Assembly (NCBI GenBank): GCA_023488435.1
Contig: JAMDCK010000040.1
Coordinates: forward strand, 1 to 55,479
DNA from: Actinomycetota bacterium
GTDB lineage: Bacteria; Actinomycetota; Coriobacteriia; Anaerosomatales; UBA912
Reading direction: 5' to 3'
Length of the DNA: 55,479 bases
Shown here in pieces: positions 6,780 to 16,767 of the stretch. Position 1 is the first letter of the stretch. Every line of letters begins with the position of its first letter. Under the pieces are notes generated by a model. It did not search any database. It saw nothing but the letters and a program-made list of their open reading frames with translations, and was not told the DNA's origin. The position numbers were made by a program, and so were the translations under genes.

Positions 6780-8944
6780 TGGTGACGTGCGACCAGAGCT
6801 ACTACCGGTGGGGGCAGTGGATATTCCTGCAGTTTTGGCACCGCGGGCTTGTGGAACGCAAGATGTCACCTGTGAACTGGTGCCCGGACTGTGCGACCGT
6901 TCTCGCCAACGAGCAGGTATTGGGCGATGGCGAGTGCTGGCGCTGCAAGACCGTCGTGGTCAAGCGCGACTTGGAGCAGTGGTACCTCAAGATCACCGAG
7001 TACGCGCAGGAGCTGCTCGATGATCTGGAGACGCTGACCGGCTGGCCCGAGCGCGTCAAGGCGATGCAAGCCAATTGGATCGGGCGTTCCCAAGGCGCTC
7101 TTGTCGACTTCGAGTGGTGCGACGCGACTGGGAGCCCGTCTGGGGAGACGGTCTCGGTGTTCACCACACGCCCTGACACTCTTTTTGGTTGTACATTCTT
7201 CCTGCTAGCTCCTGAGCATCCACTGGTGCACCAGATGGTCGTCGGCACCGAGTTCGAGTCGGCTGTAGTCGAGGTTCAAAGGGCAGCAGCTCGCCAAAGC
7301 GCAGTCGAACGCTCCATGACCGAGAGGCCCAAGCTTGGCGCTTTCACCGGACGATACGTCATCAATCCCGTAAACGGCGAGAGAGTGCCCGTCTGGATCG
7401 CCGACTATGTCCTCATGGACTACGGAACTGGTGCTGTGATGGCCGTGCCCTGTGGTGATCAGCGGGATTTCGAGTTCGCCCGGACCTACGGGCTGCCGAT
7501 TCCGCCGGTGGTTCTCTCGGTGGAAGATCCGCTTTACGAGCGCCTGAAGAGCGAAACCCAGCGGGTGGTCGAAGATGTTGATTGGGACTCGGCCTACGAT
7601 GGGTCTGGCGTGATGGTGCAGTCACACGACTTCACTGGTACCCCTACCGGGAAGGACGGTGAAGGGGTCCGCAAAGTCATCGAGTGGCTGGAGGCCAACG
7701 GCAAGGGCCAGGGGGCTATCAACTTCCGTCTGAGGGATTGGCTGATCTCTAGGCAGCGCTACTGGGGCAACCCTATCCCGGCGATCCACTGCCCGGTGTG
7801 CGGCCTGGTTCCGGTTCCCGAGAAGGATCTGCCGGTAATCCTGCCGCCTGATGTCGACATCACCAAGGGCGAGACGCTTGCGGATCATCCTGAGTTCTAC
7901 CTGACCACTTGCCCGGAGTGCGACGGTCCTGCTCGGCGGGAGACCGACACGATGGACACGTTCACGTGCTCTTCGTGGTACTACCTGAGGTACTGCGATG
8001 CTCGCAACGAAGACGAGATATGGGACCGTGCGAAGGCTTCTCACTGGATGCCGGTCAACCAGTATATCGGTGGGATCGAGCACGCCATCCTGCACCTACT
8101 CTATTCGCGCTTCTTCACCAAGGTTTTCCGCGACATGGGGCTGATCGAGGCCTCCGAGCCCTTCACCAACCTTCTGACTCAGGGGATGGTCAAGAAGGAC
8201 GGCGAGACGATGTCCAAATCCCGAGGCAACGTAGTAGCCCCCGAGGAGATTATCGCCCGTTACGGCGCTGATACGCTTCGCCTCTACATTCTCTTCATGG
8301 CGCCGCCGGACAAGGACCTCGAGTGGTCCAACGAGGGTCTGGAGGGCATCTATCGTTGGCTTGCCAGGGTCTGGCGTCTGGTAGAGGCGATTTCGGCCGA
8401 ATACGCCGACAGCGGGTCGCAACTAACGGTGACAGGCGAGGCGCAGGCAGTGCTGTACCGAGAAATCCACAGGGTCATCCAGAAGGTGACCGATGATGTT
8501 GCTCGCTTCTCCCTGAACACCTCGATCGCTGCGATGATGGAGCTCACCAATGCGGCGTATCAGTACCGCAACGCGTCTGAAGGTGACACTCGTAACACCG
8601 GATTGCAACTCGAAGTCGCGAAGGTGCTCGTGAAGCTGCTAGCTTCGTATGCTCCGCACATCGCCGAAGAGATGTGGCAGGAGCTCCTCGGCGGTACGGG
8701 TTCGATTCACCTCGAGCCGTGGCCCGAGTTCGATCCAGCCGCGGTCGTTGCGGACACGGTCGAAATGGCAGTTCAGGTGAACGGCAAGGTCAGAGCTAGG
8801 ATCAGCGTGTCTGCAGATGCCTCTGAGGAAACCGTCAAGGAGCTCGCCTTGTCGTCGGTTTCAGACCAGACCGCGGGTGCAGTCATCAAGAAGGTAGTCG
8901 TGGTGCCGCGCAAGCTTGTCAGCATAGTGATGGCTGGCGGGTAG
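6407..8944 (+). CDS. leuS: Leucine-tRNA ligase
   Basis: LeuRS charges tRNA-Leu with leucine. The 845-residue protein has the class I signature HMGH near 49, a CP1 editing domain in the middle (TTRPDTLFG and the YGTGAVMAVPCGDQRD region), a zinc-type CPVCG, and the TMSKS loop near 600. The anticodon domain and a C-terminal domain (VQVNGKVRARI) follow. The length is normal for the bacterial enzyme. The GTG at 6407 is preferred over one two codons earlier because ggagg lies at a proper distance. Its 5' 373 bases are identical to the truncated copy upstream. Confidence 0.97.
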   Translation: MNRDYDPSSIEPKWQQAWKRDDLYKVIEQPGKPKYYVLEMFPYPSGDIHMGHVRNYTIGDVVARQLKMRGYDVLHPMGWDAFGLPAENAAIKGNTHPATWTYANIEKQKASFEAMGFAYDWDRSVVTCDQSYYRWGQWIFLQFWHRGLVERKMSPVNWCPDCATVLANEQVLGDGECWRCKTVVVKRDLEQWYLKITEYAQELLDDLETLTGWPERVKAMQANWIGRSQGALVDFEWCDATGSPSGETVSVFTTRPDTLFGCTFFLLAPEHPLVHQMVVGTEFESAVVEVQRAAARQSAVERSMTERPKLGAFTGRYVINPVNGERVPVWIADYVLMDYGTGAVMAVPCGDQRDFEFARTYGLPIPPVVLSVEDPLYERLKSETQRVVEDVDWDSAYDGSGVMVQSHDFTGTPTGKDGEGVRKVIEWLEANGKGQGAINFRLRDWLISRQRYWGNPIPAIHCPVCGLVPVPEKDLPVILPPDVDITKGETLADHPEFYLTTCPECDGPARRETDTMDTFTCSSWYYLRYCDARNEDEIWDRAKASHWMPVNQYIGGIEHAILHLLYSRFFTKVFRDMGLIEASEPFTNLLTQGMVKKDGETMSKSRGNVVAPEEIIARYGADTLRLYILFMAPPDKDLEWSNEGLEGIYRWLARVWRLVEAISAEYADSGSQLTVTGEAQAVLYREIHRVIQKVTDDVARFSLNTSIAAMMELTNAAYQYRNASEGDTRNTGLQLEVAKVLVKLLASYAPHIAEEMWQELLGGTGSIHLEPWPEFDPAAVVADTVEMAVQVNGKVRARISVSADASEETVKELALSSVSDQTAGAVIKKVVVVPRKLVSIVMAGG

Positions 8945-9112
8945 CGTCCTTCAGTCTTGCGGTTGGATTCGGTTCAGACACAGGTAAGGTTCTGGTTCGA
9001 TGGTCATGGTCTAATCGGATGCATCGCCGATAATGCGATGATCGACTGACCGATTTTCAGCCTCCCCTCGGCTGCAAAGGCTTCTGCCTGTGACGCCTGA
9101 GGGGGCTTGTAA

Positions 9113-9805
9113 GTGAACCATCCTACTCGCCGAGGAAGCCTCGACGAACTGCTCGCACGTGCCGGGTTGGCGCATGTGAATCGCTACATCGTGTATGTCG
9201 GAGCGGCAATCTTCATCTGCGGGATTGTTTTTGCTCTCTTTCGCTGGTGGCCAGGGGGACTGGCCAGCGATCAAGAGTTCTCGATAGATGCGCCTGTGAC
9301 CGATATCGCTCGGCCAGAGAACTCGCCAGGATCTGCAACTGAGACGGTGTCTGCTGCTGTAGAAGCAACGCTTGTTGTACACGTTGCGGGTGCTGTTTTG
9401 CGTCCAGGCGTTGTGGAATGTCCCCCTGGAAGTAGGGTTCAAGACGCGATATCTCTCGCTGGCGGGCCTTTGGGCAACGCTTCCACTGACGCTATCAACC
9501 TTGCCCGTCTTTTGACCGACGGGGAGCAGATATTCGTTCCGACCCATGATCAGGCATCCACAATGCAACAGGGGAGTGGCGGGCGTGCAACCGTCGGCTC
9601 TTCTGACCCCGCGGTGATCGACTTGAACAGTGCGACAGCCGAGGAACTGCAATCGCTACCAGGGATCGGTCCGTCGATCTCGGAGAGGATAGTCGCTGAT
9701 CGTGAGGCCAATGGGCCATTCGGTAGTCCTGAGGACTTGATGCGGGTCTCGGGAATCGGACAGAAACGATTTGATTCGCTCAAAGAGATGATCTCCGTTA
9801 GGTGA
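9113..9805 (+). CDS. comEA: Competence protein ComEA, DNA-binding receptor
   Basis: ComEA binds incoming double-stranded DNA at the outer face of the membrane and hands it to ComEC. The 230-residue protein has one membrane helix at about 24-44, an SLBB domain at about 87-150 (HVAGAVLRPGVVECPPGSRV) and a C-terminal pair of helix-hairpin-helix motifs at 169-228 (LNSATAEELQSLPGIGPSIS). The start is a GTG. comEC follows after 4 bases, the standard order. The 168-base gap before it holds GC-rich inverted repeats close to the start but no gene. Confidence 0.92.
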   Translation: MNHPTRRGSLDELLARAGLAHVNRYIVYVGAAIFICGIVFALFRWWPGGLASDQEFSIDAPVTDIARPENSPGSATETVSAAVEATLVVHVAGAVLRPGVVECPPGSRVQDAISLAGGPLGNASTDAINLARLLTDGEQIFVPTHDQASTMQQGSGGRATVGSSDPAVIDLNSATAEELQSLPGIGPSISERIVADREANGPFGSPEDLMRVSGIGQKRFDSLKEMISVR

Positions 9806-9809
9806 CTCA

Positions 9810-12149
9810 GTGACCCTACCGCTCGACATCGAGCAAGAGGATGCGACCGGCGGAGCAGTCAGACCGTCCATACCGGTGCTGGCGTGGGGGGCGGGGTGTC
9901 AGTGGTTCGGTGTGGTTTTGGCCGAACACTTCGCCTGGAATGGCGCCAGCGTGATCCGAGAAGAGGTGTGGTGGATAGCCTGCGTTGCGATTGTTGCAGC
10001 GATCCTGGTGTCTGTGTTGCTCGGCGGTCGGCGACAATGGGGAGTCGGTCTGGCTGTCATCGGGTTGACCGCAGGACTGGTATCCGGGGGATTGTACTGG
10101 GGTGATGTAGATCAGGCTCGAGAGAACCTCAAGGAGCGAGGTGCTATCGAAATCAGCGGGGTCGTTTCGGAGGATCCGACCTCTAACGAGGGCCGGGTCA
10201 CGGTTCGCATGTCGCTCGAAGACGGGAACCTCAAAGGCTCCAAAGTGGCGGTGAGTTGGCCTAGCGACGCTACAGTTCCGAGGGCCGGTCAGCGTGTTGA
10301 GGTTCGGGGCAGCTTTCAGAGTGCTTCATCTCGCGATGAGTGGGCTCGCAAGGCCCATCGTCGGGGCGAAGCAGGCAGGCTGCGCGTCTATTGGGTCGAG
10401 ATGGGCCCCTATGCCTCGACCTTGGTCGGGTCGATGGCATCGACACGGCAGCGCCTCTACGACGGTATCAATCGGATCCCGGGTGATGGTGCGATGCTGC
10501 TTCAGGGGATGCTCCTCGGCGATCAGACCCGACTGCGTGGTTCGATAGCCGAGGAGAACTTCCGGACCACTGGACTCTCGCATCTCATTGCAGTGTCAGG
10601 CGGACATCTCGTCATTGTCGCGTACTTGATGAGCCTGGGGATGCGTGCGGTCGGGGTTCCGAGGAGATCTGCAGCGCTGGTAGTTCTTGTTGTTTGTGCG
10701 GCATACGTAGGGCTAAGTGGTGCACAGTCTTCAGCCGTGAGATATTTCGTCATGAGCGTCATCTCTGGGATGGCACCCCTCGTTGGCCGACGGGGTGATT
10801 CTTTGAGTGCACTGTCACTCGGGGTGATCGGACTATTGTTGTTCCGTCCCTCATGGGCGTTTTCGATTGGATTGACACTGTCTGTGGTCGCAGTCGCTGG
10901 ACTGATCATCTTCGGCACTTTGGCGGCCGAATGGGCCAGGGCGGCGGCTCCAAGACTTCCAGAGTGGATAACATCGGGCTTGGCGTCATCCGTCGTTGCG
11001 CAAGTCACGACAGTCCCCGTCATCGTTCCAGTCTTCAACATGCTCTCACTGATCGGTCCCATCGCTAATGTTCTTGCACTTCCTTTGGTCACCGCTAGCC
11101 TTGGTCTGGGCCTTGTTGGCGGCGCTCTCTACTTGGTCCACTCCCCGACAGGGACCTTCATACTTCAGGCTGCCACTGTCCCGATGTCTATTTCAGTAGA
11201 TATGGCCGCATGGCTAGCAGCCTTGCCGTATGCTGCGATCGCTTTACACGGGTCGGCCGCGGCAATCGGGTCGGGGCTGGGACTCATCTCAGTAATCGTT
11301 TGGTGTTGGTGGCCGAAGCCCAAGGACGGTCGTGTCGCCCGTTTGGCGATTACTGCCTTGCTGGCGGGGGCTGTGATGTGGGTGACAGCGCCCGTGAGCC
11401 CGTCGGCTTCGCGGGCGATCTTTCTGGATGTCGGACAAGGAGATGCCATCCTTCTTGTTTGCGGTGACAGCAGCGTATTGATTGATGCTGGCGAGTGCCC
11501 CAAAGTCCTCAGAAAGGCAGTTGCCAGACACGGAGTGCGCACACTAGATGCGGCTATCATCACGCATGACCACTTAGACCACTACGGTGGCCTCGAGGGA
11601 CTAGTTGGCGTGGTTGGCGTCGAGCGCATATTGGTTCCTAGTACTGCCGATAAGGCCGACTTTGAGTGGCTGCCTGGTATAGCGAACAGGTTGCGCGCAC
11701 AGGTGGAGGAGGTATCGAGCGGGCAGACCTTGCGGGTTGGTGCACTGGTGGGCGACGTTCTGTGGCCACCAGCGGAGTGGCGAGGAGAGGAGGTCAATGA
11801 CTCGAGTGTGATAATTCGTTTCGCCGGGGGAAATCGGTCCCTGCTGCTTACCGGTGATGCCGAGTCTGGCCCGCTGGGCACGCTTCTGGCGGAAGGAGCG
11901 TTGGAGCCAGTTTGTGTGGTGAAGGTTCCACATCATGGAAGCGACGAGGCGCTATCCGATGAAGTGGTGGAGTTCTTGCAGCCATCGCTTGCAGTGATCA
12001 GCGTCGGGTCCGACAATAGGTTCGGGCATCCTACCGCGTCGACTCTGAGTCTGTTGCGCGAGGCCGGTGTCAGGATTTCGAGGACCGATCGCGATGGAGA
12101 TGTGACATTCTGTCTCAATACCGGCAAGGCAGGAATACAAGGTAAGTAG
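9810..12149 (+). CDS. comEC: DNA uptake channel ComEC/Rec2
   Basis: ComEC is the membrane channel for single-stranded DNA during transformation. The 779-residue protein has N-terminal hydrophobic helices and an OB-like region at about 100-200. The multi-helix Competence domain follows (GMLLGDQTRL, then FRTTGLSHLIAVSGGHL). The C-terminal metallo-beta-lactamase domain runs from about 530 (FLDVGQGDAILL) and carries the metal motif HDHLDH. GTG start, 4 bases after comEA. Together with comEA and the following holA it follows the Bacillus order, but no comEB lies between. Confidence 0.93.
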   Translation: MTLPLDIEQEDATGGAVRPSIPVLAWGAGCQWFGVVLAEHFAWNGASVIREEVWWIACVAIVAAILVSVLLGGRRQWGVGLAVIGLTAGLVSGGLYWGDVDQARENLKERGAIEISGVVSEDPTSNEGRVTVRMSLEDGNLKGSKVAVSWPSDATVPRAGQRVEVRGSFQSASSRDEWARKAHRRGEAGRLRVYWVEMGPYASTLVGSMASTRQRLYDGINRIPGDGAMLLQGMLLGDQTRLRGSIAEENFRTTGLSHLIAVSGGHLVIVAYLMSLGMRAVGVPRRSAALVVLVVCAAYVGLSGAQSSAVRYFVMSVISGMAPLVGRRGDSLSALSLGVIGLLLFRPSWAFSIGLTLSVVAVAGLIIFGTLAAEWARAAAPRLPEWITSGLASSVVAQVTTVPVIVPVFNMLSLIGPIANVLALPLVTASLGLGLVGGALYLVHSPTGTFILQAATVPMSISVDMAAWLAALPYAAIALHGSAAAIGSGLGLISVIVWCWWPKPKDGRVARLAITALLAGAVMWVTAPVSPSASRAIFLDVGQGDAILLVCGDSSVLIDAGECPKVLRKAVARHGVRTLDAAIITHDHLDHYGGLEGLVGVVGVERILVPSTADKADFEWLPGIANRLRAQVEEVSSGQTLRVGALVGDVLWPPAEWRGEEVNDSSVIIRFAGGNRSLLLTGDAESGPLGTLLAEGALEPVCVVKVPHHGSDEALSDEVVEFLQPSLAVISVGSDNRFGHPTASTLSLLREAGVRISRTDRDGDVTFCLNTGKAGIQGK

Positions 12150-12210
12150 GCACTGTGCGAGAATAGTTTCGCCAAACATCGCAACAGTGTGAAGTCAGGA
12201 GTAATGATTC

Positions 12211-13200
12211 ATGCCCTCGAAGGTCAATGAGCTCAAGCCCGTTTATCTCATCTATGGCGAGCAGGAACTGTTGTTGCAGCGCGCGCTCGACCGATTGGTA
12301 AAACGGATCTCCGATTCAGGGGGGTCTGAATTCGACATCGATATCCTCGACGGGGAAGACGCCTCCGTAGACACGATACTGAGCTCTGCGAATATTCTGC
12401 CGTTCATGGCAGAACGGCGTTTGGTCATCGTACGCAGAGCCGACAAATTGTCTACCGCAGAGCTAGGTAGCCTGGCGGATTACGCGAAGAACCCCAACGC
12501 CATGTCCACTCTGGTCCTGGTGTTCAAGAAGATTGCGAAGAATCTTCGGGTTTACAAGGCCGTTGACGCCCTGGGTGGTGTTGCTGAGTATAAGCCGCCC
12601 TCCAAGCAGAGGTTCCCACAATTCGTGGTAGAGATGTTTGCGGAACGTGGCAAGAAGATGGGGATCGAAGCCGCGGAACTCTTTGTCAGTGCCGTTGGTT
12701 ACGACCTGCGTCACATCGATACGGAAATCGGGAAGGTCATCGCCTATACAGGCGATCGGATTACTCTCTCGCGCAAAGATGTCGAGCAGGTAGTCACGCA
12801 GACAGCCCCACCCTCGATCTTCGAACTCCTAGAAGCCATCGGTGATCGGAATGTAAGGGGAGCACTTTCGCTCCTTGCTAGATTGCTAGGATCAGGAGAG
12901 TCGATACACGGAGTCCATGCGATGACCTCGCGACATATCCGGACGCTGATCTCTGTGAAGGCAGTCATTGATCGTGTTGACGGAGCGCGTGGCCCCGAGG
13001 GTGTGGCGCGAGCGATTGGCGGGGGGCTGCAGGCTTGGCAGGCCAAGCGATTAATTACGCAAGCCGGAAAGTATACCTCCGAGGAGCTAGTGTCTGCCCT
13101 CAGGTTGCTTGCGTCAACTGAGCTGGAAATGAAAACGAGCCGGGATGCCCGGCTCGCTTACGAGCGCTGGATCTGCGAAGTCTGTCCGCAAAGCCGCTGA
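12211..13200 (+). CDS. holA: DNA polymerase III subunit delta
   Basis: HolA is the delta subunit of the clamp loader that opens the sliding clamp ring. The 329-residue protein begins with the typical KPVYLIYGEQELLLQRAL. It has a Rossmann-like first domain, a middle region with DLRHIDTEIGKVIAY, and the helical C-terminal collar (MKTSRDARLAYERWICEV). The ribosome site AGGAG lies 9 bases before the ATG. Its place between comEC and rpsT is the usual one in Gram-positive genomes. The stop lies 24 bases from that of the convergent rpsT. Confidence 0.92.
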   Translation: MPSKVNELKPVYLIYGEQELLLQRALDRLVKRISDSGGSEFDIDILDGEDASVDTILSSANILPFMAERRLVIVRRADKLSTAELGSLADYAKNPNAMSTLVLVFKKIAKNLRVYKAVDALGGVAEYKPPSKQRFPQFVVEMFAERGKKMGIEAAELFVSAVGYDLRHIDTEIGKVIAYTGDRITLSRKDVEQVVTQTAPPSIFELLEAIGDRNVRGALSLLARLLGSGESIHGVHAMTSRHIRTLISVKAVIDRVDGARGPEGVARAIGGGLQAWQAKRLITQAGKYTSEELVSALRLLASTELEMKTSRDARLAYERWICEVCPQSR

Positions 13201-13224
13201 TCGCCATAGGGTAGCGACGGAGTT

Positions 13225-13488
13225 CTACTCGCCGCCGTTCACTCTCTTGGAGATTCCAGACTTGCGGTTGGCAGCCTGGTTCTTGTGGATTACGCCCTTG
13301 CTTGCGGCACGATCCAGCAATCTAGCTGCCTGGCTGGCGGCAGTCTTAGCCGTGTCCATGTCTTTTGCAGCGATCGCAGCGTCAACCTTCTTAATCGCAG
13401 TCTTGACCTCTGACTTGACGGCCTTGTTGCGAAGTCTGGCCTTCTCGCTGGTTATTATCCGCTTCTTCTGACTCTTGATGTTTGCCAC
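13225..13488 (-). CDS. rpsT: 30S ribosomal protein S20
   Basis: S20 binds the 5' domain of 16S rRNA early in small-subunit assembly. The 87-residue protein starts [20 protein letters not shown] and is strongly basic and helical, as is standard. The start is GTG at 13488, with AAGGGATC 8 bases upstream. It is transcribed against the flanking genes, between holA and lepA, which is the conserved neighbourhood. A hairpin lies in its leader (13520-13554). Confidence 0.96.
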   Translation of the reverse strand: MANIKSQKKRIITSEKARLRNKAVKSEVKTAIKKVDAAIAAKDMDTAKTAASQAARLLDRAASKGVIHKNQAANRKSGISKRVNGGE

Positions 13489-13519
13489 TTGAAAGATCCC
13501 TTCGGTAATTATCGTTTTC

Positions 13520-13554
13520 GGTTCGCCCTACAGGTACGATGATGCGGACGAACC
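13520..13554 (-). other. Hairpin in the rpsT leader
   Basis: A 9-bp stem (GGTTCGTCC / GGGCGAACC read on the minus strand, one G-U pair) with a 17-base loop sits 32 bases upstream of the rpsT start. S20 represses its own translation in Escherichia coli. A comparable leader role here is only a guess from position. Confidence 0.35.
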
Positions 13555-13651
13555 TGGCGATGTTATCACAACAGTCGACCGGATTCTAGGCGTCATACGA
13601 GTAAAGAGTGACGCATGTCCCGAAATTGGTTGCGCCGCTTGCAGCCTGCCC

Positions 13652-13660
13652 TGTTAGAAT
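13652..13660 (+). promoter_or_regulatory. Extended -10 promoter for lepA
   Basis: TGTTAGAAT is an extended -10 (TGn plus TAGAAT). TTGCGC (13630-13635) lies 19 bases further up as a possible -35. The hexamer ends only 8 bases before the lepA ATG, so transcription would begin at or within about 3 bases of the start codon. There is no Shine-Dalgarno sequence in between. Confidence 0.55.
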
Positions 13661-13668
13661 CGTGCCTT

Positions 13669-15471
13669 ATGAGCAATCCACAGTATATCCGAAACTTCTC
13701 TATCATCGCGCACATCGACCACGGCAAATCGACGCTTGCCGATCGAGTGCTCGAGTTTACCCATACCGTGGCTGACCGGGATATGGTCGAACAAGTGCTC
13801 GACTCGATGGACATTGAGCGCGAGCGTGGAATCACCATCAAAGCCCAGGCTGTACGCGTCACCTACGATGCCAAGGATGGTCACACGTACCAACTCAACC
13901 TTATCGACACGCCAGGGCATGTGGATTTCACCTATGAGGTCTCACGTTCGCTGCAAGCGTGCGAGGGAGTGCTTCTGGTCGTTGATGCTGCTCAGGGCGT
14001 CGAGGCACAGACAGTGGCCAATGCGCTCATGGCCATGAGCGCTGAGCTGGAGATAATCCCCGTCATCAATAAGATCGATCTTCCTGCTGCCGACCCGGAG
14101 CGTGTTCGCTACGAGATCGAAGAAGGACTGGCGATTCCGGCAGACGAGGCTGTCCTGACGAGCGGAAAAACCGGCGAGGGCATCGTTGATGCATTAGAAG
14201 CCGTTGTCCAGCGCATACCTCCGCCTCGGGGAAACAGGGAGGCACCACTCAAAGCCCTGATCTTCGACTCTTACTTCGACACCTACAGAGGGGTCGTGGC
14301 ATTGGTAAGGATCGTCGACGGTGAGATCCGTAGGAACATGAAGGTGCGTTACATGGCGACCGGAGCAGTCACTGAGGTCGAAGAGGTCGGTGTGCGGCGT
14401 CCCGCCAATATGCCAGTTGCTGTTCTGAGCCCTGGTGAGGTGGGTTACATCGTCACGGGACTGAAGGATCCCTCCCAGGTCAAGGTCGGCGACACGATCA
14501 CTCTGGCTAAGCACGGAGCGACTGACCCCCTGCCTGGCTATCGCGAGGTCAAACCCATGGTGTATACCGGGCTTTTCCCGATAGACGGAGACCAGTATCC
14601 CAGCCTTCGCGATGCTCTTGAGAAGCTGCAGCTCAACGATCCTGCTCTAGTTTTCGAGCCGGAGAACAGTCACGCTTTGGGCTTCGGCTTTCGTGTAGGG
14701 TTCCTCGGGCTGCTTCATATGGAGGTCGTCAAAGAGCGTCTTGAGCGCGAGTTCGACCTCGATTTGTTGGCGACAGCCCCAAGCGTTGCCTATCGGGTAA
14801 CGACGACTGCGGGCAAGACACTTGAGATCCACTCACCCCAGGACATGCCGGAGCCGGGTGCGATCGAGTCGATCGAGGAGCCATATCTCAAGGTCCAGGT
14901 CATCGTCCCGCCGGAATACGTCGGGGCGGTGATGGAGCTCGCCGAAAGTCGCCGCGCGACCTTCAAGGACATGCAGTACCTGTCCAAGACCACCGTGGAC
15001 ATGCACTACGAGATGCCGCTCTCGGAGTTGATCATGGACTTCTTCGACCAGCTCAAGAGCCGAACCAAAGGCTACGCCTCGCTTGACTACGAGGTTTCGG
15101 GGTACGCCCCGGGTGCGCTGGTGAAGCTCGATATCCTTTTGGCTGGCAAGGTCGTGGATGCACTCTCGTTCATAGTCCACAAGGACAAGGCTTATGCCCG
15201 AGGCAAGGTTCTCACCGAGAAGTTGCTCGACATCATTCCTCGGCAGATGTTTGAGGTTCCCATCCAAGCTGCAATCGGAGGACGGATATTAGCCCGCGAA
15301 ACGGTCCGCGCCAAACGCAAGGATGTCTTGGCTAAGTGCTACGGTGGTGACATCACTCGGAAACGCAAGCTGCTGGAGAAGCAGAAGAAGGGCAAGAAGC
15401 GGATGAAGCACGTCGGCAACGTTGAAGTTCCCCAGGAAGCATTCATGGCCATACTCAAGGTGGATGAGTGA
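13669..15471 (+). CDS. lepA: Elongation factor 4 (LepA) GTPase
   Basis: LepA is a ribosome-dependent GTPase that acts on stalled or mis-translocated ribosomes. From the ATG at 13669 the protein is 600 residues. The G1 loop is [14 protein letters not shown], the switch region is RERGITIK, G3 is DTPGHVDF, and NKIDLP is G4. EF-G-like domains follow, with the LepA-specific C-terminus ([18 protein letters not shown]). An in-frame ATG at 13615 would add 18 residues not expected in the family. The 13669 start lies just behind a promoter -10, implying a leaderless message. It overlaps hemW by 4 bases (GTGA). Confidence 0.96.
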   Translation: MSNPQYIRNFSIIAHIDHGKSTLADRVLEFTHTVADRDMVEQVLDSMDIERERGITIKAQAVRVTYDAKDGHTYQLNLIDTPGHVDFTYEVSRSLQACEGVLLVVDAAQGVEAQTVANALMAMSAELEIIPVINKIDLPAADPERVRYEIEEGLAIPADEAVLTSGKTGEGIVDALEAVVQRIPPPRGNREAPLKALIFDSYFDTYRGVVALVRIVDGEIRRNMKVRYMATGAVTEVEEVGVRRPANMPVAVLSPGEVGYIVTGLKDPSQVKVGDTITLAKHGATDPLPGYREVKPMVYTGLFPIDGDQYPSLRDALEKLQLNDPALVFEPENSHALGFGFRVGFLGLLHMEVVKERLEREFDLDLLATAPSVAYRVTTTAGKTLEIHSPQDMPEPGAIESIEEPYLKVQVIVPPEYVGAVMELAESRRATFKDMQYLSKTTVDMHYEMPLSELIMDFFDQLKSRTKGYASLDYEVSGYAPGALVKLDILLAGKVVDALSFIVHKDKAYARGKVLTEKLLDIIPRQMFEVPIQAAIGGRILARETVRAKRKDVLAKCYGGDITRKRKLLEKQKKGKKRMKHVGNVEVPQEAFMAILKVDE

Positions 15472-16640
15472 GTGGCCCCGAGCTGCCGCCTCATGTTTAT
15501 GTGCACGTCCCGTTCTGCCGCTCCAAGTGCAGTTATTGCGACTTTTTCTCCGTAGCTAGAGCCGATGAGGATCTGCTCGATGCTGTAGGCGCAAGACTCG
15601 AGCTCGATCTCGCCCTTTGGGGTTCTGCTGGCTTGCCTGGTCAGGTGCAAAGCATCTACTTCGGTGGCGGGACGCCTACACTGCTGGCTGAGCGGCTCCC
15701 CGAGCTGGTTCGGCGGGCCCGTGAGGTGCTGCCGCTTGCCGAAGACGCCGAGATCACCGTCGAGGCCAATCCGGATTCGCTGGAAACCGCATTCATCGCG
15801 GATATGGCATCGGTAGGAGTCACGAGGATCAGCCTAGGGGTGCAATCGTTCGATCCGGCAACCTTGCGCCGCTTGGGCAGGATTCACCGTGCCGAAACCG
15901 CCCTACAGATGGCTGCTGCGATCGAGCAATGCGGCCTCGAGCTCTCGCTCGACCTGATTTGCGGGGTGCCGGGACTCACAGACGATGGATGGGCTCACTC
16001 GCTTGAGCGAGCCGTGGGCAGCGGGGCCGGCCATATCTCGGTCTATCCACTGACCCTGGAGGCAGGACGCTCACTGGTCGGGGGAGAAGGCCACGACGCC
16101 TGCGACCCTGATTCTGCAGCGAATCAAATGCTGATCGCGGAGGAATACCTTGCCGCATGCGGATTGGGCCGCTACGAGGTTGCAAACTACGCATTTCCGG
16201 GTCGAGAGTCGGTGCACAACCTTGCGTACTGGCAAGCCCGCCAGTACCTGGGGTTGGGGCCCTCCGCCTGCGGGATGCTCGATTCACCGACTGCCTTGCA
16301 CACCGGTATGCTCGGCGCCGAAGCCGGCGGCGAGATTGCGCGGGTCAGATATTGCCAGGCAGCTTCGGTAGAGGCATGGCTGCATGGGGAGCTGCCGGAA
16401 ATCGAGTCGCTGGACCAGCAAGAGGCCGCTCGTGAGGACCTGATGATGGGCCTTCGGTTGACTGAAGGGGTTGCGGCCGACTGCTTTGCGCGTGCGGGGC
16501 TGGCTTCGGTGCTTGACGAGCTCAAGTCAGTGGGGCTTCTGGAGTCCTTCGATGCCGAGGATGGCCCGCGGGTGCGTACCACACGCCGCGGCTGGCTTCT
16601 CGGCAATGAGGTGTTCTCACGGGTGTGGAACGCGAGTTGA
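15468..16640 (+). CDS. hemW: Radical SAM heme chaperone HemW
   Basis: HemW is a radical SAM protein related to coproporphyrinogen oxidase HemN but acts in heme handling. The 390-residue protein opens with [17 protein letters not shown], the CxxxCxxC 4Fe-4S cluster motif, followed by [10 protein letters not shown] and the SAM-binding strands. The HemW C-terminal domain is present. It follows lepA with a 4-base overlap, as in Bacillus. Heme provision would suit the multiheme NrfA in the same window, but the link is inference. HemN-type oxygen-independent oxidase activity is a less likely alternative. Confidence 0.88.
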   Translation: MSGPELPPHVYVHVPFCRSKCSYCDFFSVARADEDLLDAVGARLELDLALWGSAGLPGQVQSIYFGGGTPTLLAERLPELVRRAREVLPLAEDAEITVEANPDSLETAFIADMASVGVTRISLGVQSFDPATLRRLGRIHRAETALQMAAAIEQCGLELSLDLICGVPGLTDDGWAHSLERAVGSGAGHISVYPLTLEAGRSLVGGEGHDACDPDSAANQMLIAEEYLAACGLGRYEVANYAFPGRESVHNLAYWQARQYLGLGPSACGMLDSPTALHTGMLGAEAGGEIARVRYCQAASVEAWLHGELPEIESLDQQEAAREDLMMGLRLTEGVAADCFARAGLASVLDELKSVGLLESFDAEDGPRVRTTRRGWLLGNEVFSRVWNAS

Positions 16641-16707
16641 GTGCGGTGCGATCGTTATTGTGAGGGCGGCGGAGTGCGACTCGGGCGTAGTGGTCCCAAG
16701 ATTGCTG

Positions 16708-16735
16708 TTGGCCGATCGCTGGCACTCGCTATAAT
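16708..16735 (+). promoter_or_regulatory. hrcA operon promoter
   Basis: TTGGCC (-35, 16708-16713), a 16-base spacer and a perfect TATAAT (-10, 16730-16735) lie 32 bases before the hrcA start. The -10 lies in the spacer of the CIRCE operator, so HrcA binding would block RNA polymerase. Confidence 0.8.
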
Positions 16736-16745
16736 GGAGTGCCAA
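16719..16745 (+). promoter_or_regulatory. CIRCE operator (HrcA binding site)
   Basis: The arms CTGGCACTC and GAGTGCCAA are separated by exactly 9 bases and match each other at 8 of 9 pairs. The consensus is TTAGCACTC-N9-GAGTGCTAA. It overlaps the -10 hexamer and lies directly upstream of hrcA, so the heat-shock repressor should control its own operon. Confidence 0.92.
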
Positions 16746-16767
16746 TCACGCAAGTAATGGAGTGAGG

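Noticed and set aside
9050-9112. Possible attenuator or riboswitch before comEA
   Set aside because: There are GC-rich complementary patches (CCCCTC / GAGGGG), but the pairing is bulged and no known riboswitch core is seen.
13615-13668. Upstream ATG start for lepA
   Set aside because: It adds 18 residues foreign to LepA and would require a promoter further upstream. The 13669 start fits the family and the promoter.
15468-16640. Oxygen-independent coproporphyrinogen oxidase (HemN) for the gene after lepA
   Set aside because: Length (390 residues), position after lepA and the N-terminal motif fit HemW. HemN is longer, with a different N-terminal extension.
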